Positions 44,901 through 56,040 of a stretch of 64,000 bases of DNA are shown one piece after another (positions within the stretch are counted from its first letter, which is position 1; each line of letters starts with the position of its first letter). The notes below the pieces were generated by a model. The model did no database searches and was not told the origin of the DNA. It was given only the letters and a program-made list of their open reading frames with translations. Made by a program: the position numbers and the translations under genes. The stretch covers positions 151,001 to 215,000 of the forward strand of contig JAVKOQ010000067.1 in NCBI GenBank assembly GCA_031835245.1, written 5' to 3'. Source of the DNA: Balamuthia mandrillaris (lineage: Eukaryota > Discosea > Longamoebia > Balamuthiidae).

Positions 44901-47900
44901 TTGCCCACCTGACTCCACAGCAACTGCTCGCCCATCCAGAGGACTGCATCTTTGCTGCAGTGAAAGGCGTGAATGTAACTCTCTTACAACTGGCTACTTC
45001 CATCACGAAGCTTCAGCTGGGACCGATCGCACACAAGGTATTGATGGCTCAAGCCTTGGATGCACCTCTCCAACAAATGCTGCCCTTCTTCAACACGTCA
45101 TTTGGCCCTGGTTTGTCGGCTTTCTTGGCCTCAACAGCAGCTTATGTGGGCCGCAACGAAATTAACAGTTGGTTGGCCGCCGAAGTTTTGGCGGAGGAGC
45201 ATGTCTGCCCTCCACCACAGCTAATTGTGCTCCCTCCCCCTCCTCCCTCGGACTCGTTAGTGTTGCCGGGAAGCTCTGTGGTAGGCCTGGTGGATTACGT
45301 GCTGGACACTCTTGTTGGAGTTAACGGCAGCTTTGGCATCAATAAGCTTGTGAATAGCTTGACCAACAACACGGGCAACTTGACGGCGATTAACATTCCT
45401 CCTCCACTCTCTGGCGTGACTTTTCCGTTACCTGTGTTGGGCGGCAGCATGACTATCGGCCTCACGGAGCTCTCCCTAAAGGGGCTCAACTCCTGGTCCA
45501 AGATGAATGCTCTGCTACCTGTTGGAAGCTATTCTCTGGGCTCCCAACTCGCATTGGACCATCTTGCGTTGGATGCTTCCTTCTTCTTTAAAGCATCTTT
45601 CGATGACGAAGGTGAAGCGGCTGGCCTTGTTGGTGCCAAGAACGGCACCCTTTCCGAGACAGGTCGGTTGGTGATCGTTCTGGATGGAAACCAGCTCAAC
45701 AATACTTTCGAGCTGGCTCTCAACAAGTCCATCGTGGACACGCTGCAAGTGTCGCAGTTGATGCTCAACCCAGCGGACTGCTTGGCTGCCACGGTCAACG
45801 ACTTCAACTTTACTTCCTTCCGGATGGACACGTTCATCTCCGCCCTTCAAATTTCTTTGCAAGACAACAAGCAACTCGAAGCCGCCCTACAACAAGCGCT
45901 CTCCGTCCTCAACTTTACTATCGGACCAACGCTCTCCTCGTTCCTGGCCGAGACCGCAGCTTTGGCCGCTCGAACTCAAGTCAACCAGTTGGCAGCGGCT
46001 GCTCTCTCCCACGACTACACTTGTCCTGCTGATGATGAGCCAGACTACTTTAATGATTGGGGATTCAACATGCAATCCACCGTCATCTCGTTCACCGTGG
46101 CCGCCGTTATACTGCTCGTTTTGTCAGCAGTGCTGGCCGTCATGGAAGTGATGATCCGCCGTTGGAAGAGAAAACAGGTCATGGAGAGCCTCAATGTCAA
46201 TAGCAACTACGAAGCGCACTCTCTCCATAATGCTATAGAGAACAGAGAATCTTCAGCAGACCCAAAGATGAACCCATTCGTGCGGATGTGGTCGACCTGC
46301 TTGGCATTGGACCTGCACGTACCGATATGGGCGAGATACCTAGTGCCTGTAGTTCTGGTCTTAACTTTGGCCCTCTTCATTTCTTCCAACACGTCCGCCG
46401 GCGCCAGCGTCTTCGCGGTGGTGCACCTGGGTGACCACAGCCTGGACCTGCCTCCTCTATTCGAGTTTAGTCTTGGCTCTTCTGTGACAGACATGTGGGC
46501 GGCAGGAGTGTACCCCCTCTCCCTGCTGATCGCCGTGTTCTCGGGAGCATGGCCCTACCTTAAACTGCTCATCATTCTGGTGTGCTGGCTGCTGCCGCTG
46601 CGCCTGTTGGCGACCCGAAGGAGAGAAATGTTGCTGATGGTGGTGGACGCTTTGGGCAAGTGGTCTCTGATTGACGCCTACGTTCTCACCCTCATGATGG
46701 TGGCCTTTTACATCGACGTGGATTTGCCTATCCCTCATCCGCCGGACGGCTCAAGTAGCAGCAGCAGTTCCTCAGCGCCAGAGTGGGACACATCCACAGC
46801 CACCATCGTGGTTAAGCCCGATTGGGGTTTTTACGCCTTCCTGCTGGCCACCATCATCTCTCTGGTGATCACCCACGTGGTGCTGGCCTTCCATCGCAGA
46901 GCCGCCAACTGGGAACGACGCAAGCAGCTGTTTGCCCTTGAAAAGAAGCAGCGCAGTGAAGCTGTAGGCAGCCACGCCTTCCGTCTGGGCAACGTTCTCT
47001 TGCGATGCACCATCGCAGGCAAAGTACTGGTGACAGCGCTGCTGCTGATCTCTTTGGTGATGATTACGGTGGGATCCTTCATCCCATCCTTCGAATTCCA
47101 ATTCCACGGACTTGCCGCCATCGCGCTGGAGCTATTGGGTTACAGTACAGAGCAGAGCTTCTCCGTGATTAGCCTTGGTACTGCCATTCCTAGCCACAGC
47201 GCCGATCCCAACGGGTTTGGCATCCGCATTATCCAAGCCACCTACTTCATTTTCGTTTTCGTGGTGCCGCTTCTCCACTTGATCACTTTGTTGACGCTGT
47301 GGTTGTTGCCCCTTCGCCCAGCCTACCAGCGCCGCATGTTCCTTGTATCGGAGGTGTTAAATGCCTGGTCCGCCCTGGAGGTCTTCGTCATCTCCATCAT
47401 TGCCGCTCTGCTGGAGATTGAGCAGTTTGCCGAGTTCATCGTTGGAGACAAATGCGAGCTCATCGACGCCATTACCAAACAGTACTTCCGTGGCTTCCTT
47501 CACGGAGAGCCAGCCACCTGCTTCTCGGTGGTGGCCACTTTGCGTTGGGGCTGCTGGCTCCTCTTCGCGGCATGCCTGCTCTACCTGGTTGCCGGCTTCC
47601 TGGTGATGCGCCTTTGCCACAAGATCATGGAAGAACGAGAGGACAAAGCCTACCGCGCCTCCCTTCACTCAAAACGTGCTTATAACCACGAGGGCTACTC
47701 TTCCTCTTCTTCCTCCTCTTCTCCTTCTGCTTGGTCGTTGTCCTCACAGGCGGATGGTCTAGGAGGAACCGGAGCAGAAGATGAGGCAGCAGCTGAGCAA
47801 ACGTTGGAACACACGAAAGCTATTTTGGACGAGATGAAGGACAGCCGCTGCGGACCTGCCATTCGTTACGTGTGCTTGATGCTGCGTTTGGTCAGAGAAG

Positions 47901-48028
47901 AGGATGATACCAGTTTCGCAAGGTCCTCTCTTCACGACCGCCCTCTTCATAATGATGATGAGGATGATTATTTGGATGACGAGGCTGCTGATAGTCTTAT
48001 TGGAGAAAAAGCACCTTTGTTACAGTAA
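41238..48028 (+). CDS. TULIP/BPI-like lipid-binding repeats fused to a double PqiA-type membrane domain (2,232 aa)
   Basis: Two exons: 41238-41912 and 42005-48028; the 92-base intron carries (CT)n and joins GDGQ to SSLLGATP in phase. Residues 1-225 have a hydrophobic start and no known domain. A BPI/LBP (TULIP)-like module lies at about residues 295-490 (ALTLNDFILMKECGLRCWL to SVTIGDSKVGGSIS). Four tandem repeats of about 265 residues follow (from about residues 496, 766, 1033 and 1306), each opening SLVL..S/PVI/V-ALVDYI, FGLNKLV and ending in a Pro-rich linker after HTCP or HVCP. Repeats carry many N-glycosylation sequons. Next come a membrane segment (about 1582-1607) and two homologous polytopic units (about 1661-2104): LLPLRLLATRRREML with LGKWSLIDAYVLTLMMV, and LLPLRPAYQRRMFLV with LNAWSALEVFVISIIAAL, the PqiA family signature. 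The tail is cytosolic and acidic. TULIP domains carry lipids; bacterial PqiA works with MCE proteins in lipid traffic. Inference: a membrane lipid-transfer protein. Confidence 0.8.
41958..41996 (+). repeat. (CT)n microsatellite in TULIP-PqiA intron
   Basis: CT on the sense strand immediately before the acceptor CACCAAG at 42004. It forms the polypyrimidine tract. Confidence 0.85.
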
Positions 48029-48055
48029 AAATACTTGTGTTATGATAAGCAAAGT

Positions 48056-48056
<1 letters not shown>

Positions 48057-48103
<47 letters not shown>
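48057..48103 (+). repeat. (CT)n microsatellite after the TULIP-PqiA stop
   Basis: CT on the sense strand in the 3' flank. The 320-base gap to the next ATG holds nothing else recognised. Confidence 0.85.
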
Positions 48104-48106
<3 letters not shown>

Positions 48107-48350
48107 ACTGGTAAGGAATGGGACAAACAATATGCAATAGTCCTTTCTTTGCCAGACTAAAATAACGGCACTCCGCAGCAACAATAGGAAAATGCAAACA
48201 AAAACGAAAAGTCTCAAAATCGCAAATAAGGCAACCGGCCAGGTCTCTCATGGCGCCACCCGTTTAAAAACAAAACCAGGAGGAACGAAAACACACAAGT
48301 TGCGGCAAGAACGAAAAAAGAAACAAGGAAAAGAAGAAGAAAGGGGTTCA

Positions 48351-51166
48351 ATGTTGGTGTTGATGATGATTCACAGGAGACTGCCAATGGCTGTCCTTTT
48401 GATGCGGTTATTGTGGGGAGCAGCTGTGTTTGTGCTGTTGGTGGAATATGGCAGTCTGGGACGACCTATATCGACCTCTTGTGCCAGTTGCAGCTATGAA
48501 CGCGCTCACGTTTTTCCGCCTCTGAATTCAGTTGGTGTTACAGTGGGAGATGCCAACGGAGATCGCTATCCTGATGTTATGGTATTTGTTGCCGGACAGT
48601 CCCCTTACCTTTGGATCAACAACCTTGAAGGAGGTTTTGAAACAACCCGTACGTTTTGAAGTTTCTACCATTCTTTGTTTCCTCGAACAAGATTGTTGCT
48701 GTCTTCCTATTTCCGGTTTACGAAGCTAACTGGTTCATCAAGCAATAAGGCCTATTAATGGCACTGCTTTGAGAGCACTTGTGAGAGACTTCAACAATGA
48801 CGGCTACCCGGACATCTTCAGCAACTTCCGTTCCACAATGCACTTTGGGGGGCCTGGTTTCACTTTCCCTTCTGAAAACAGCTTACGGCTTGAGGCGGCA
48901 CCCCCAACAACCAAAGTAGGTCATCTCGTCACCTACGACTTCGATGGAAACGGCTTTTTGGACATTCTGGCAACAGAGCTGACGAACGCTCCCAGTTTTA
49001 TCCTTCTCAACAAGAACGGTCGTGATTTTGAGATGGGAGCACAGTTGAACGCTGCTCCAGCGGGCTGCGAAACTCGGCATGCCAGCCTGGTATTGTTTGA
49101 GCCTATGAAACGTTTTCTGTTTCTTGTTTTTGTTTTTGTTTTTGTTTTTTTTGGTGAGAATGTGCTGACACACCTTTGGTTATCTGTCCTAGGGCGACTT
49201 GAATGGAGATGGGGTTGTAGATATTCTGTTCTCTCTTAGGCCTAAAACAGCAGTGGATGCAGGTCTTGCCTTGCCTACTATATTCTACGGAAGGAAGAAT
49301 CCGCTTCGTTTTGAAGAAGGTCCGAAGTTGGACGTTCCTGGCGAACATTGGGGATCAGTACGTCCTATTTCTCTTGTTGTTGTATATTCCTGGTACTAAA
49401 CTGCCTGGGCTTCAGGCATTATTGGACTACGACAAAGATGGCGATCTGGACATTGCTATAGCAAGCAGAGGCACTGCCATGTGCACGCTATGGACAAACC
49501 AAGGCTGTGGGAACTTTACCCGAACCGATGTGGTCCGTCTCCCTTCTTGTTTACATGATCAGCATTAACACCTTCTAACATGGTACCACTACAGGGAAAG
49601 TTTAAAGCATGGTCGGTAGAAGCGCAGGACATGAACGGGGATCAATGGCCAGATCTCATCTGGGGCAGCGACCGGTACGTTAAGAAATATATGTACTTCA
49701 ACCAAAAAGGGAGCTTCAGTGAGGCACATCGATTTGCCTTCGAACATGAAGCCGACGTAACCGAGACTCTGAAACATGGTCGTGCAATCGGAATCGGAGA
49801 CTTCAATGTGGATGGCTCACTCGACATTTTTTGGGCCAGTCACGGAGGCACAAATGATCCTTTAGCAGTGAACGAGCTCTGGTTGAGCTTGTGTGAGGGG
49901 TGCAGCCAAACGGTCGGTGAGAGCTTCAACGTAGATGAAGACATGGTGGCTTTTGCTGCAGTCGTTCCACAGAAGGTCCAACCTTGCAAACAGTTTGAGA
50001 GTTCGTCCTCAGCCTCTTCAGCTTCTGCTTCCGCCTCTTCATCCTCCTCTGCTGCTTCTTCATCTTCTTCTTCATCAATTGGCGACACAAGTGGGAGCTC
50101 TTCTGGTTCCGACAATGATGATCCAGAAGTTAGTGTTGTATTTTCATCACAACCAGACTTTACCTATGAATCGTGGATGCTGACTAACCAGGAGAAGAAC
50201 GACACTGGCCGTGATGGTGCTGCCGAGTCTAGCAGCTTTTTAGATTTCAGCGGCTCAACTCAGGATGACGGAGTAGTGGCTCTGGACTTTAAGTTTGTGG
50301 AGCTGATAGAGGTGACAAGCAGCGGGGAGCCAGCTGTGCCGGAACAAAAGATCAAAATGCCAGAGTCCGGTTACTCTTTCTTCACCTACAAATGCCACAA
50401 TTTGACGTGCATTGGCTTTATGCTGAAACAAGTCCCGGTGGGTCAATCCAAAGTAGACCTCTTTTGGGAGTACATTCTCTCCAAGGGGACGGCAGACATA
50501 CCATATGGAGCAAGAAAGCAGGAGCTGGATCCCAACAGTGTACGCTGGAGCATTAGTGTTGAGGGGTGGCCTTTCCTCAACTGTGATAACCGCTTGAGAG
50601 TGGTGACCACTCTGGAGAGTCACGAAGGGCTGCTTACACTTGGACAGGAAGGAGAGAAGATAGATGAAACGAAATATAGCACCACAAGAAAGCTGCAAGA
50701 TGGCAGAGCAAGTTTCATCCTGCGATCCAGCAATGAAGCAATCGTAGGGGAGGGCCAACTCGTTGCAGCAATCACTCGCTGGAACGCGGCAGAACAAAGT
50801 TTGTTCTTCGATCTTCCAGCTGGGTGTCCTTCTTCTTCTTCGTCTTCTTCTTTAGCCTCATCATCCTCCTCTACTGAGAATGAAGGAGAATCTCCTCCGA
50901 TCACCTCACTAAAAATCGTGTATGACCCAAGCATCCGGGTAGCACTTGGAGAGGACAGCGGTTCTAACAGCAAGAATGATGACGGTGATGAAAACAATCT
51001 CGGCGACTTGTTTGGTTCAGGCGAGACCACCATCGCTATCATTGCTTGTGTAGCAGCTGCTGTTGGAGTTATCTCAATCATTACAGTGACTGGAGTCATC
51101 ACATTATTCAAGCGGCGGAGGCGACAGCAAACTCTTCACCAGAAACTTGCTTCTCCATTTCTATAA
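48351..51166 (+). CDS. FG-GAP/VCBS repeat type I membrane protein
   Basis: About five exons on plus; intervening introns at roughly 48653-48740, 49095-49192, 49357-49415 and 49532-49594. The start at 48351 opens a signal anchor (LLMRLLWGAAVFVLLVEYG). The ectodomain is a run of FG-GAP/VCBS blades with Ca-binding loops: VGDANGDRYPDVM, VRDFNNDGYPDIF, TYDFDGNGFLDIL, GDLNGDGVVDILF, LDYDKDGDLDIAI, AQDMNGDQWPDLIW, IGDFNVDGSLDIFW. This is the beta-propeller arrangement of integrin-alpha-like and T-cell immunomodulatory-like proteins. A Ser-rich linker and a second, unrecognised ectodomain follow (about 50100-50950). A single membrane span near the end (TTIAIIACVAAAVGVISIIT) is followed by a short basic tail. 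Likely an adhesion or surface protein; the ligand is unknown. The upstream ATG at 48192 is in frame but gives a Lys-rich leader ahead of the signal peptide, so 48351 is preferred. Confidence 0.75.
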
Positions 51167-51196
51167 ATAGTTTTCTTCTTTTGTTGTAAGCGCATC

Positions 51197-51533
51197 TGTG
51201 TGTGGGGAGAGAGGAAGAGGAGCGGAGGAGAGAGGAGGGAGGGGAGGGAGGAGGAGGAGAGGAGGAGGAGGGAGGGGAGGGAGGGAGGGAGGGAGGGAGG
51301 GAGGGAGGGAGAGGGAGGGAGGGAGGAGGAGGGGAGAGGGGAGGAGGAGAGGAGAGAGAGGGGAGGAGGGAGGGAGGGAGGAGGGAGGGAGGGAGGGAGG
51401 GAGGGGAGGAGGGAGGGGGAGGGAGGGAGGGAGGGAGGGGGGAGGAGGAGGGGAGGAGGGAGGGAGGGAGGGAGGAGGGAGGGAGGGAGGGAGGGAGGGA
51501 GGGAGGGAGGGAGGGAGGGGAGAGAGAGAGAGA
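51197..51533. repeat. GGGA/GGAGG purine tract between convergent genes
   Basis: About 340 bases of almost pure purine on plus with dozens of GGAGG/GGGAGG units, between the 3' end of the FG-GAP gene and the 3' end of cyclophilin-40. It has four-G-run potential throughout. The Gly/Arg/Glu open frames across it are repeat artefacts. Confidence 0.9.
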
Positions 51534-51570
51534 GCATGCATGTCGCTGCGTGGAAACGCCAGGATTGAGT

Positions 51571-53175
51571 TTATCCAAACATTTTGCTGTAAACCTTGCT
51601 CTGCTTTTCCTTCCATTGTTGCTGCAGCTTTGTTACTCTGGAAGTACATATCCTAATGAGACAAGATGAATGAAAGGATAAAAGAAAGAGAAGGCGTTGT
51701 ACCGTTGAAGCTCTTGATGCACAGCTTTGTTTTGCGGTTCAAGTTTTGCTGCTTCGGCCAAATCTTTCTTGGCTTCCGTCCATTCTTTCAAGCCACAGCG
51801 GGCTTGGCCCCGACGATACAATCCCTTTACATTTTGTGGGTCGATAGCAAGTGCATTCGTACAATCTGCTACTACGGCCGCGTAGTGTTTCAGCTGCAGG
51901 TTGCAGGCTGCCTTGTTTAAGTAACAAGAAAGGGTACTTTCATTAAGACCTGTTCTTTCTTCTTCCGTTGCAACACCTGTTCTTCCTTCAGTGAGGTAAC
52001 GCAGGGCCTATTAAGCAACCAAGCTTACATAAGAAGGGAGAACACAAGAACTGGGGAGAGGCAGAGGGAGAGAAGAAGAAAGACAACATGAAGCGGAGGG
52101 CTGACCTTGTCATATTTCTTGACGGCATTTTGGTAGTCTTTTTCTTTGAAATAGTTGTTACCAATGCTGCGAACAGCATTAGCAACTTCAAGCATGCTGC
52201 CAGGAGTCTTTTCTCCTTCATAATCCTCTAAAGATGATGGTAGTAGGGGAGCAATAAATTAACCATCAAATGAAGTGTGAATACATAGGAGAGAACACAA
52301 ACCAGGCCAGTCAGCATAAGTGTCGCCGTCAGCAGGTGGGTGAATGCCGTCATCCTCTCCTTCAGCCAATTCGCCACAATTGGCGATGATACATTCCTGC
52401 TTGGGCCTGTCGTTCGCGCCAGTGGGAGTATGCTCCAGCTGTCGTACCACGTTCATGCCTTTGATGACTTCTCCGAAGACGACGTGCTTGCCATCAAGGT
52501 GAGGTGTAGGTACCGTAGTGATGAAGAACTGGGAACCGTTTGTACCAGGACCAGCGTTGGCCATGCTTAACAATCTGTTGACAAGGAGGATGAGCAGAGC
52601 AAGAGAGAAGAGAGAGAGAAGAGAGAAGAGAGAAGAGAGAGAAGGGGATTTTACCCAGCATGCTCATGCTTGTGGTTAAAGTTCTCGTCCTCGAACTTTT
52701 CCCCGTAAATGGACTCGCCTCCTGTACCTGTTCCGCTAGAAAAATCGCCTGCAATCAACCCATCGTCAATACAAATGTATAACACAACCACCCAACAGAA
52801 GTACAGCCGGAGGAACATAAGAAAACAGCAAGAGGAGGAGGAGGAGGAAGTGAGGTGCGTTACCCCCTTGAACCATGAAACCAGGGATTATGCGGTGAAA
52901 GACCGAGCCCTTGAAATGGAGAGGACAGCCAGTGGTTTGCCCCAAACCCTTTTCGCCAGTGCATAGAGCTCTAAAGTTCTCGCTGGTCTTTGGCGTGTCT
53001 TCATAGAGCTTGAAGACCACCCTACCCGCTGTTGTTTTTGGGGTGTGTGTTTGTTTGGATTAGACCAAGTTCATATGAGCGAGCGACTGATTTGGTTGCA
53101 AACAAAGGAAGAACGAGGAGGCCAACCTGGTTCTCCACCTATTTCTACGTCGAAGAAGCAACGAACTGGAGCCAT
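51571..53175 (-). CDS. PPID: Cyclophilin-40 (peptidyl-prolyl isomerase D)
   Basis: Peptidyl-prolyl cis/trans isomerase and Hsp90 co-chaperone, cytosolic/nuclear. Exons run from [18 protein letters not shown] (53175) to VYSKMFG at 51571; the joins I checked keep frame (53127/53028, 52864/52748, 52655/52574, 52303 onward). Cyclophilin domain: [31 protein letters not shown] with the catalytic Arg, [20 protein letters not shown]. The His in HLDGKH stands where cyclophilin A has the cyclosporin-contacting Trp, as is typical of Cyp40. The TPR part follows: [39 protein letters not shown] and [20 protein letters not shown], with carboxylate-clamp type Asn, Lys and Arg. The last exon is small and ends VYSKMFG, like animal VYAKMF ends. 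Confidence 0.9.
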
Positions 53176-53382
53176 GGTTGCAACACGTACGTTATGCTTG
53201 TTTTAGTGGGTTGGCTTTTCTTGCTACGCGCCCCCCAGCTTGCTTGCTTGTGGCCTTTTGGCGGCGTAGTGCGGAGAACGAAAACCAGAAAAAAAAAAAA
53301 ATAAAATAAAATACCAAAAATAAAAAGACACGAAACAGAAACAGAAAGAGGAGGGGGAGGAGGAGGAGAAGGAGAAGCTTTC

Positions 53383-54120
53383 TTATATAGCAAAGACGTT
53401 GGTTATTTCAAGGCTGGACACACCTTTCTGTCTCTCTTCGGGGGGTGTGTCATAAACGCCGCCTGCTGCCTGTATGCCAAACTCACGAATCTGAGACAAG
53501 TCTAGGGGAGTGGGGTCCTCCAGCTCCTTCCCATGGATGTACGGCTTAAAGTCTGCGAGACTAACCTCCGCCACTTCGAAGCCCTCATCGTCCGAATCTC
53601 CGATAGTTTTCCGCACGTTAAAGAACGCATGGAAAGAGGTACCGCCATCCACCCGTGTTGCATCTTTAAGGACGAGGCTGTAGCGGGAGCACTCGCCCTG
53701 CGCTCGCAGTGTGAGCACCAGCGTGGTGACTGCCGAAAGGTTCCAAGTGACGCTCTTCCTCATGCTGGCAAAGCACGCTCCATCTGGTTGTGGGTTCAGC
53801 AGAGTGAAGAGGATGGCTCGTCGCAAGGAGGAGTCCCTGCGTGTTTGCACTTGCAGTGTGGCGAAGCTTCTACCAACCCCTCGCAGTGTGTCTGACACTT
53901 CGAACCATCCTTGCCCTGCTGCTGTTGACGCCGTAAAGTCCAACAAGTAGGTGCCGACGTGGTGATGCTGCATCATCTTGCTTTCCTTCAAAAACAAACC
54001 AGGAAAAGCGGTGGCCACAAATAAATTATGCTGCAGAAGGTCGTCATGACGACCTGGTACAATTGCATTTTTGGTTGTTTTTTCACTTTTTTTCAACCAC
54101 CTGTTTTTTAACCAAGACAC
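53383..54120 (-). CDS. CIA30-domain protein (complex I intermediate-associated protein 30 family-like, 245 aa)
   Basis: A single-exon frame. From about residue 48 it follows the CIA30/galactose-binding-like pattern: GWFEVSDTLRGVGRS, PDGACFASMRKSVTWNLSAV, LTLRAQGECSRYSLVLKD, SFHAFFNVRK, VAEVSLADFKPYIHGKEL, then LDLSQIREFGIQAAGGVY. NDUFAF1/CIA30 assists assembly of mitochondrial complex I, but the same domain occurs in cytosolic and secreted proteins. The N-terminus (MSWLKNRWLKKSEKTTKN) is basic and could be a weak targeting signal. I therefore assign the family, not the complex I role. It sits 208 bases upstream of cyclophilin-40 in the same orientation. Confidence 0.75.
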   Translation of the reverse strand: MSWLKNRWLKKSEKTTKNAIVPGRHDDLLQHNLFVATAFPGLFLKESKMMQHHHVGTYLLDFTASTAAGQGWFEVSDTLRGVGRSFATLQVQTRRDSSLRRAILFTLLNPQPDGACFASMRKSVTWNLSAVTTLVLTLRAQGECSRYSLVLKDATRVDGGTSFHAFFNVRKTIGDSDDEGFEVAEVSLADFKPYIHGKELEDPTPLDLSQIREFGIQAAGGVYDTPPEERQKGVSSLEITNVFAI

Positions 54121-54559
54121 CTTGCAAGGAGGATGAAAAGAAGAGAGCTAAAAAGATTTTATTTTACAAAATAAAATGGACACAACTCTTCAAATACTTT
54201 GTGAAAAGGCCAGTTGAGAAATAGATTAATGGATAACAACTCAATGGACATAAGAAAAAGACCTTCAATATAAAGAGACAAGGATAGATATTGAGTGAAA
54301 ATGGGCATGATTAGGTGGTTAACGTCTGGCTGGATTGTTTTTGTGGAGAATAAAATCATTTCCTGGATTAGGCTATCCTCATATTGAAAATAACCCCCTG
54401 CAAGGAGGACTCCATCATTACCAAGAAAAAGATTAAAAACTGAAAGGATGTAGTTGGTTTTTGCTCCCAAAAAAAGGTGTTTATAGAAGAATATGAATAA
54501 AGTGGATTAAAGTTCTAAAAATATATATCCATTTTTTCTGAGGTTTGAAATGAAACAGA
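54121..54559. other. A/T-rich spacer at the border of the repeat-rich zone
   Basis: Base composition becomes more A/T-rich here. One minus-strand open frame (54159-54470, hydrophobic, no motif) is not convincing. It may be the transposon's flank. Confidence 0.4.
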
Positions 54560-55830
54560 CATTAAATATGTTTAGAAGCCCTCATACTGTTCATATCTGT
54601 GCTTTCTTGTATTTTCTAAATATCTTTTTTTTGCTTCTTTTCTTTTATTTTCTCTCTGAATTGTGTTTTCTTTTCTTTCTTGCAATTGAGCACAATAATA
54701 TCGGCACTCATCAAAAGCTAAAGGGTGGGCAGAAAGTAGATACTCATTGGTAAAAAGGATGAGAAGATCAATGTCAGCATCAAACTTGTTGTGGTCATAG
54801 AGATAGGGCTTGTGTAGAAAGGCCCAAAGCTTGTACATTTGTCCAAAAAAGCATTCTACAGGCACCTGAAGCTTTGCTAGCTCTCTGTTTTGAAAACATT
54901 CTGCTGCTGTCCTCACCTGAGATTGTTTTTTGATAGTTATTCTTCAAAAACCAGGAGTATCTTGAGCTGGGTCAACATAACCTTTGTCAAACAATGCACT
55001 CCAGCTTGTTTCAATTAATTACCATCAACATAGTGGATCATGGTAGTCTCTTGGGCATTTTGATAAGGTATGAGATGTAGGCCAAGTAGTGCTCTTTGAG
55101 AATGGAGTAGTCATGTCAGGCCCCAGGTGCTCTAGGAAAGGAGAACAGAGCAAAGTGAGGAGGAGAGGCCATCATCACAACTTCCTTCTTCAACGCATAG
55201 ATTCTGTTCTTTCCATTGAAGTAGTGTTTGCCTTCCTCAAACCAAGAGTTGTTTGGACAAAAGACTTCCACACTGGTAGAGTCAATGAGGAGGGCGATGT
55301 GAGTGTATTGGGAGAGAATTTCATCCTTGTCTATCAAAGGGATTGGTTGGTGACGATTCCCTTGCCACCATCTGTCCTCAAGCACCTCCAAAAGGATAGG
55401 CCGGATCCTGTTTATTGCAGCTTCCACAGTGGTTTGTTTTAGTTGAAAGCGTCCTGCCAGGTCATCAAAAGTGCAGGCCAGGTGATAGACAAGGAGGAAC
55501 AGCAACATATTCCACCCAAGTAAGTTTAGAAGCCCTTCCACGGTTTTGATGACACAACACATAGGGTTTGCTCTCCCTTGAAAGGTCCAAAACTACCCTC
55601 TCAGAGAGTGGCAAAAATATATCCCAAGAGTCGCTTTCCATTATGGCTCAGTAGACCCTTCCATCCTGAAAGAGGCGTTGGAACTCTTCTTCATCGTCAT
55701 CATCATCTGTTTCCTCTTCCATCTCTTGCTCTGCCCTTTCTGAGGTTTGAGCTATCTCTTGTTGCCATTGAACTGCAAGCTTCTCCAAATGACAAATATG
55801 AGTACATTGTCTTCTTCCAGCAGCCATGTT
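54560..55830 (-). mobile_element. Decayed PIF/Harbinger-like DNA transposon (DDE_Tnp_4-type transposase)
   Basis: Minus-strand fragments read in order: MAAGRRQCTHICHLEKLAV with an acidic stretch; MESDSWDIFLPLSERVVL; LACTFDDLAGRFQLKQTTVE (helix-turn-helix); IALLIDSTSVEVFCP (first Asp); HYFNGKNRIYALKKEVV; DKGYVDPAQDTPGF (second Asp); VPVECFFGQMYKLWAFLHK (the Glu). This is the DDE_Tnp_4 layout. The fragments lie in different frames with in-frame stops, for example just after FQDGRVY near 55650 and several between 54920 and 55080, so the gene is not functional as it stands. Terminal inverted repeats and target duplication were not identified, so the ends are only those of the coding remnant. Confidence 0.75.
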
Positions 55831-56040
55831 TATACACATGTGTTTTGTTTTTTTGCTTTGTTTGTTCACTTTGTTGGTTTGCTGCGGAAAAAGGGCATAA
55901 CAGTGCACAACTACAAAGCAGTTACATTTGCCATCAGAAGTATTACATTTCAGAATATTCAATTTGGCTCCATAGAACAAATCCATTACATTTGACGTCA
56001 TCATCCCAATAGGAGGATTAGGTTAGGGGTCTATGACTCA

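Noticed and set aside
41238-48028. Bacterial contamination as the source of the PqiA-like domain
   Set aside because: It is in frame with BPI-like repeats, has an intron upstream with a CT tract, and is flanked by eukaryotic genes.
51198-51669. Gly/Arg/Glu and Pro/Ser-rich frames on both strands
   Set aside because: All three frames of each strand stay open because of the GGGA tract; no domain.
54159-54470. Hydrophobic 103-residue minus-strand ORF
   Set aside because: No motif, AT-rich, next to a decayed transposon; more likely non-coding.
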